Assembly: GCA_023258775.1 (NCBI GenBank)
Contig: JALQWJ010000068.1
Span: 1 to 7,463, forward strand
Origin: Burkholderiaceae bacterium
GTDB taxonomy: Bacteria; Pseudomonadota; Gammaproteobacteria; Burkholderiales; Burkholderiaceae_E
DNA length: 7,463 bases
Direction: 5' to 3'
The first letter of the stretch is position 1. Every line of letters begins with the position of its first letter. This document shows positions 5,570-7,463 of this stretch, in pieces. The translations under genes were made by a program, and so were the position numbers. Under the pieces are notes generated by a model. That model ran no database searches and was not told where the DNA came from. It saw only the letters and a program-made list of their open reading frames with translations.

Positions 5570-6049
5570 ATGGCGCGATACGGACAAGCCTTCAGGGATC
5601 GGGCGGTGGCGCGGATGCTACCGCCGGAAAGTGCACCAGTGGCGGAACTCGCACGGGAGCTCGGTGTGGCCGCACAGACTTTGGAGCGTTGGCGCAGCGA
5701 TTCGCTGACCAGGCCCGCTCGCGAGCGGGCCTGGTCAGCGCGGGCCCGGTTCGAGGCAGTGCTTGCGACGGCTGCGATGGACGAGTCGGCGCGAAGTGCG
5801 TGGTGCCGAGAGCACGGGGTATATCCGCAGCAGCTGCAGCAGTGGTGCGACAGCGCCACGCAGGCGCTGGCCGAACCCGAGGAAGCTCGCGCAAGTCCCC
5901 AGCAAACCAAGCAGGATCGCAAACGCATCCGGGAACTGGAGCGCGAGTTGCACCGCAAGGACAAAGCGCTGGCGGAAACCGCAGCCTTGCTTGTGCTGTC
6001 CCGAAAGCTCGAGGCGGTCTTCAACAAAGACAAGGGCGAGGCCGAATGA
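5570..6049 (+). CDS. IS3-family transposase OrfA (DNA-binding subunit)
   Basis: OrfA of IS3 elements binds the IS ends and partners or regulates the catalytic OrfB. This 159-residue protein starts MARYGQAFRDRAV and has a helix-turn-helix at about residues 24-43 (ELARELGVAAQTLERW). A second similar unit follows at about 78-95 (WCREHGVYPQQLQQW). A long charged helix near the end (RIRELERELHRKDKALAETA) could form the leucine-zipper-like oligomerisation region, and the protein finishes LVLSRKLEAVFNKDKGE. It belongs to the long-OrfA type of IS3 transposases. Its TGA overlaps the orfB start as ATGA, and orfB is in the -1 frame relative to orfA. I see no A6G-type slippery heptamer near the end, so coupling by re-initiation is as likely as frameshifting. 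Residues about 45-57 are encoded by a perfect palindrome. Confidence 0.9.
   Translation: MARYGQAFRDRAVARMLPPESAPVAELARELGVAAQTLERWRSDSLTRPARERAWSARARFEAVLATAAMDESARSAWCREHGVYPQQLQQWCDSATQALAEPEEARASPQQTKQDRKRIRELERELHRKDKALAETAALLVLSRKLEAVFNKDKGEAE
5703..5740. repeat. 38-bp perfect palindrome inside orfA
   Basis: CGCTGACCAGGCCCGCTCG at 5703-5721 is followed directly by its exact reverse complement at 5722-5740, with no spacer and no mismatch. Because of the symmetry both strands encode the same peptide, LTRPARERAWSA, one of them being OrfA itself. In the mRNA it would fold into a very stable GC-rich hairpin about 130 bases into orfA. Confidence 0.95.
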
Positions 6050-7140
6050 TCGGTCTCGAAGATCGCTCCGTCCTGGCCCAGGACATCGAAATGGCTCACC
6101 GCGATGGCGCGCGCCTGAAGCCTGCCTGTGCTGAGGCGGGAATCACGGTGCGAACGCTGCAGCGCTGGAAGTTGGGCGGCGGACTCACTGTGGGTGATCG
6201 TCGCCCGCTCGCCGTTCGCCCGAGGCCCGCGCATGCATTGAGTGCGCAGGAGAAGGAGACTTTGCTGCGCGTTGCCAATGAATCGCGATTTGCCGACATG
6301 CCGCCCGCGCGAATCGTTCCGACGCTCGCAGACGAAGGGGTATATCTGGCCAGCGAATCGAGCTTTCATCGGGTGCTGCGCGCTCATGGCCAGAATCAAC
6401 ACCGAGGACGGGCCAAAGCGCCGCGTCCGAGCAAGCCACCGACCACGCATACGGCCACGGCGCCGCGGCAATTGTGGTGTTGGGACATGACATATTTGCC
6501 CGCCGACGTTGCTGGTCGATGGTTTTATCTGTATCTGATTCTGGATGTCTTCAGCCGCAAGATTGTTGGCTTTGAGGTGCACGACACGGACGACTCCGCC
6601 CACGCCACGCACCTGGTCAAACGCACGGCACTGGCCGAGGATATTCATACCCTGCAAGCCAAACCCGTTTTGCACGGCGATAACGGTTCGACCTTCAAGG
6701 CGAGCACCGTGTTGGCAATGTTGTTCTGGTTGCAGATCAAGCCCTCGTACTCGCGGCCGCGTGTGAGTGACGATAATGCTTTCGTCGAGAGCCTGTTTCG
6801 CACCGCCAAGTACCGGCCTGAGTTTCCAATCAAGGGGTTCGCTGATCTGGATGCCGCCCGGGCTTGGGCAAGCCAGTTTGTGAACTGGTACAACCATGAG
6901 CATCTGCACAGCGGCATTCGGTACATCAGCCCCGCAGATCGCCACGACGGACATGATCGGGATATTCTCGATCGCCGTCATGCGGTTTACCAACAAGCCC
7001 GGGCCCAAAACCCACGGCGCTGGACGAAAGAGACTCGCAACTGGTCGCGTGTAGAGGTCGTCACGTTGAACCCTGAGAAGCAAAAACTGGTGGGCACGGC
7101 GAGTGCTCAACGGGGTCATAAAGTCGGGTTGGCTGCATGA
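6046..7140 (+). CDS. IS3-family transposase OrfB (DDE integrase-type catalytic subunit)
   Basis: OrfB carries the retroviral-integrase-like (rve) core that cuts and joins the IS ends. The start at 6046 overlaps the orfA stop (ATGA) and gives 364 residues. An N-terminal helix-turn-helix (CAEAGITVRTLQRW, about residues 28-41) is followed by a linker and the catalytic core. The catalytic residues are Asp147 in WDMTYLP, Asp212 in LHGDNG and Glu248 in FVESLFRT. Exactly 35 residues lie between the second Asp and the Glu, the DD(35)E spacing of the family. WYNHEHLHSGIRYISPADRH near residue 290 is also typical. All catalytic residues are kept, there is no internal stop, and the gene ends next to the right inverted repeat. 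The orfB frame stays open back through orfA to 5554, which would permit an OrfAB fusion by -1 frameshift anywhere in orfA. Confidence 0.93.
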   Translation: MIGLEDRSVLAQDIEMAHRDGARLKPACAEAGITVRTLQRWKLGGGLTVGDRRPLAVRPRPAHALSAQEKETLLRVANESRFADMPPARIVPTLADEGVYLASESSFHRVLRAHGQNQHRGRAKAPRPSKPPTTHTATAPRQLWCWDMTYLPADVAGRWFYLYLILDVFSRKIVGFEVHDTDDSAHATHLVKRTALAEDIHTLQAKPVLHGDNGSTFKASTVLAMLFWLQIKPSYSRPRVSDDNAFVESLFRTAKYRPEFPIKGFADLDAARAWASQFVNWYNHEHLHSGIRYISPADRHDGHDRDILDRRHAVYQQARAQNPRRWTKETRNWSRVEVVTLNPEKQKLVGTASAQRGHKVGLAA

Positions 7141-7141
7141 C

Positions 7142-7463
7142 TCAGGCGACAACTATCTTGACGCGCGCCGGGAGAAAGTCGAAGTACTGCCCGTATAGAC
7201 GTCGCGTAGCAATCGGCTCCCGACCGGCCAACGCCTTTACGACCTGCTCATCGAGTCTGTCGCCAGCCTGCGTTTCGTTCACACTCACGTATCGTGCGCC
7301 ACGTAATGAAGCAAGGTCGTCCCTTGGTCGGTGATCATCGCTTCGCCGCGCCGCTAGGATCGAAGGTGGTGCTGTCTTTGCATAATGGCCAAGGATTTTG
7401 GTCATGACATTCGAGAAAACGGATTTACCATTAGCACCGAATCCGAAACAAATGATGATCAAC
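7142..7463 (-). pseudogene. P4/D5-type primase-helicase fragment, 3'-truncated by IS
   Basis: These proteins prime and unwind DNA for phage, satellite and plasmid replication; the C-terminal part is a superfamily 3 helicase. The frame is open across the right window edge; its first codon is TTG and nothing marks a start. The visible order is typical: Walker A GFGANGKS, then PPSILAARR, then DLASLRGARYVSVNET, which holds the motif B acidic residue, then VVKALAGREPIATRRLYG, and the FDFLP strand that precedes motif C. The conserved continuation (K....A/TNHKP, with the motif C Asn) is missing. The last residues, RVKIVVA, are encoded by the IS end, and a stop follows at 7142-7144. Real primase sequence therefore ends near 7166, and the helicase should be non-functional. 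It suggests a plasmid-like or prophage element to the right. Confidence 0.8.
7144..7165 (-). repeat. IS right terminal inverted repeat
   Basis: AGGCGACAACTATCTTGACG followed by CG is the imperfect (19 of 22) inverted copy of the left end at 5506-5527. It begins four bases after the orfB stop codon. Confidence 0.7.

Larger units (their letters stand above)
5506..7165. mobile_element. IS3-family insertion sequence, about 1.65 kb
   Basis: Two overlapping genes, orfA and orfB, are flanked by inverted repeats: 5506-5527 and the reverse complement of 7144-7165 agree at 19 of 22 positions. CGCG sits at both outer ends (5506-5509 and 7162-7165). Being palindromic it counts either as part of the inverted repeat or as a 4-bp target duplication. 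In the latter reading the element is 5510-7161. IS3-family ends usually begin with TG, which neither choice gives, so the exact ends are provisional. Both genes look intact, so the element may still be able to move. Its GC content is visibly higher than that of the flanks, fitting a recent arrival. The left flank is a truncated peptidase gene, the right flank a truncated primase gene. Confidence 0.85.

Noticed and set aside
5554..6045. Extension of orfB upstream to 5554 as its own start
   Set aside because: The first 164 codons are low-complexity, GC-rich shadow sequence of orfA; the ATG at 6046 overlapping the orfA stop fits the IS3 layout.
5443..7152. Long antisense ORF of 569 codons across the IS
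   Set aside because: It mirrors orfA/orfB on the other strand, runs through the IS end, is rich in Arg/Ser/Ala from GC-rich reverse codons and matches no family I know.

Overview
The window looks like a worn accessory stretch of a proteobacterial chromosome. The families present (RimL-type GNAT, DUF6249, M3 peptidase with an export signal, GDPD, TRIC) and the moderate base composition suggest a gammaproteobacterium near the Xanthomonadales, but this is a weak inference. Intact genes are few. Gene fragments, frameshifted remnants and non-coding spacers are common, and a GC-richer insertion sequence sits among them.

Layout. 1-502: a RimJ/RimL-type N-acetyltransferase whose start lies left of the window. 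505-778: tails of one or two more GNAT proteins in shifted frames. 762-1034 (-): a small two-helix membrane protein. 1035-1673: a poor stretch holding a well-initiated but truncated 49-codon ORF at 1264, resembling the start of a DUF1648-type membrane protein, and little else. 1674-2096 (-): a three-helix DUF6249-type membrane protein. 2274-3296 (-): an intact membrane-anchored glycerophosphodiester phosphodiesterase. 3300-3600: an AT-rich spacer with at most a tiny hydrophobic ORF. 3603-3728 (-): an N-terminal fragment of a TRIC-type channel. 4052-5500: an M3-family zinc metallopeptidase cut off just after its HEFGH motif. 5506-7165: a complete-looking IS3-family element with orfA, orfB, DD(35)E residues and terminal inverted repeats. 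7142-7463 (-): the helicase core of a P4/D5-type phage or plasmid primase, truncated at its 3' end by the IS.

The central structural observation is that the IS joins two unrelated truncated genes. The peptidase ends on its left and the primase ends on its right, and neither missing half appears on the other side. This points to a deletion or rearrangement at or before the IS insertion, not a plain insertion into one gene. Inside orfA there is also a perfect 38-bp palindrome with no spacer. I found no coherent new multi-gene system; the interest lies in rearrangement, gene decay and the IS.
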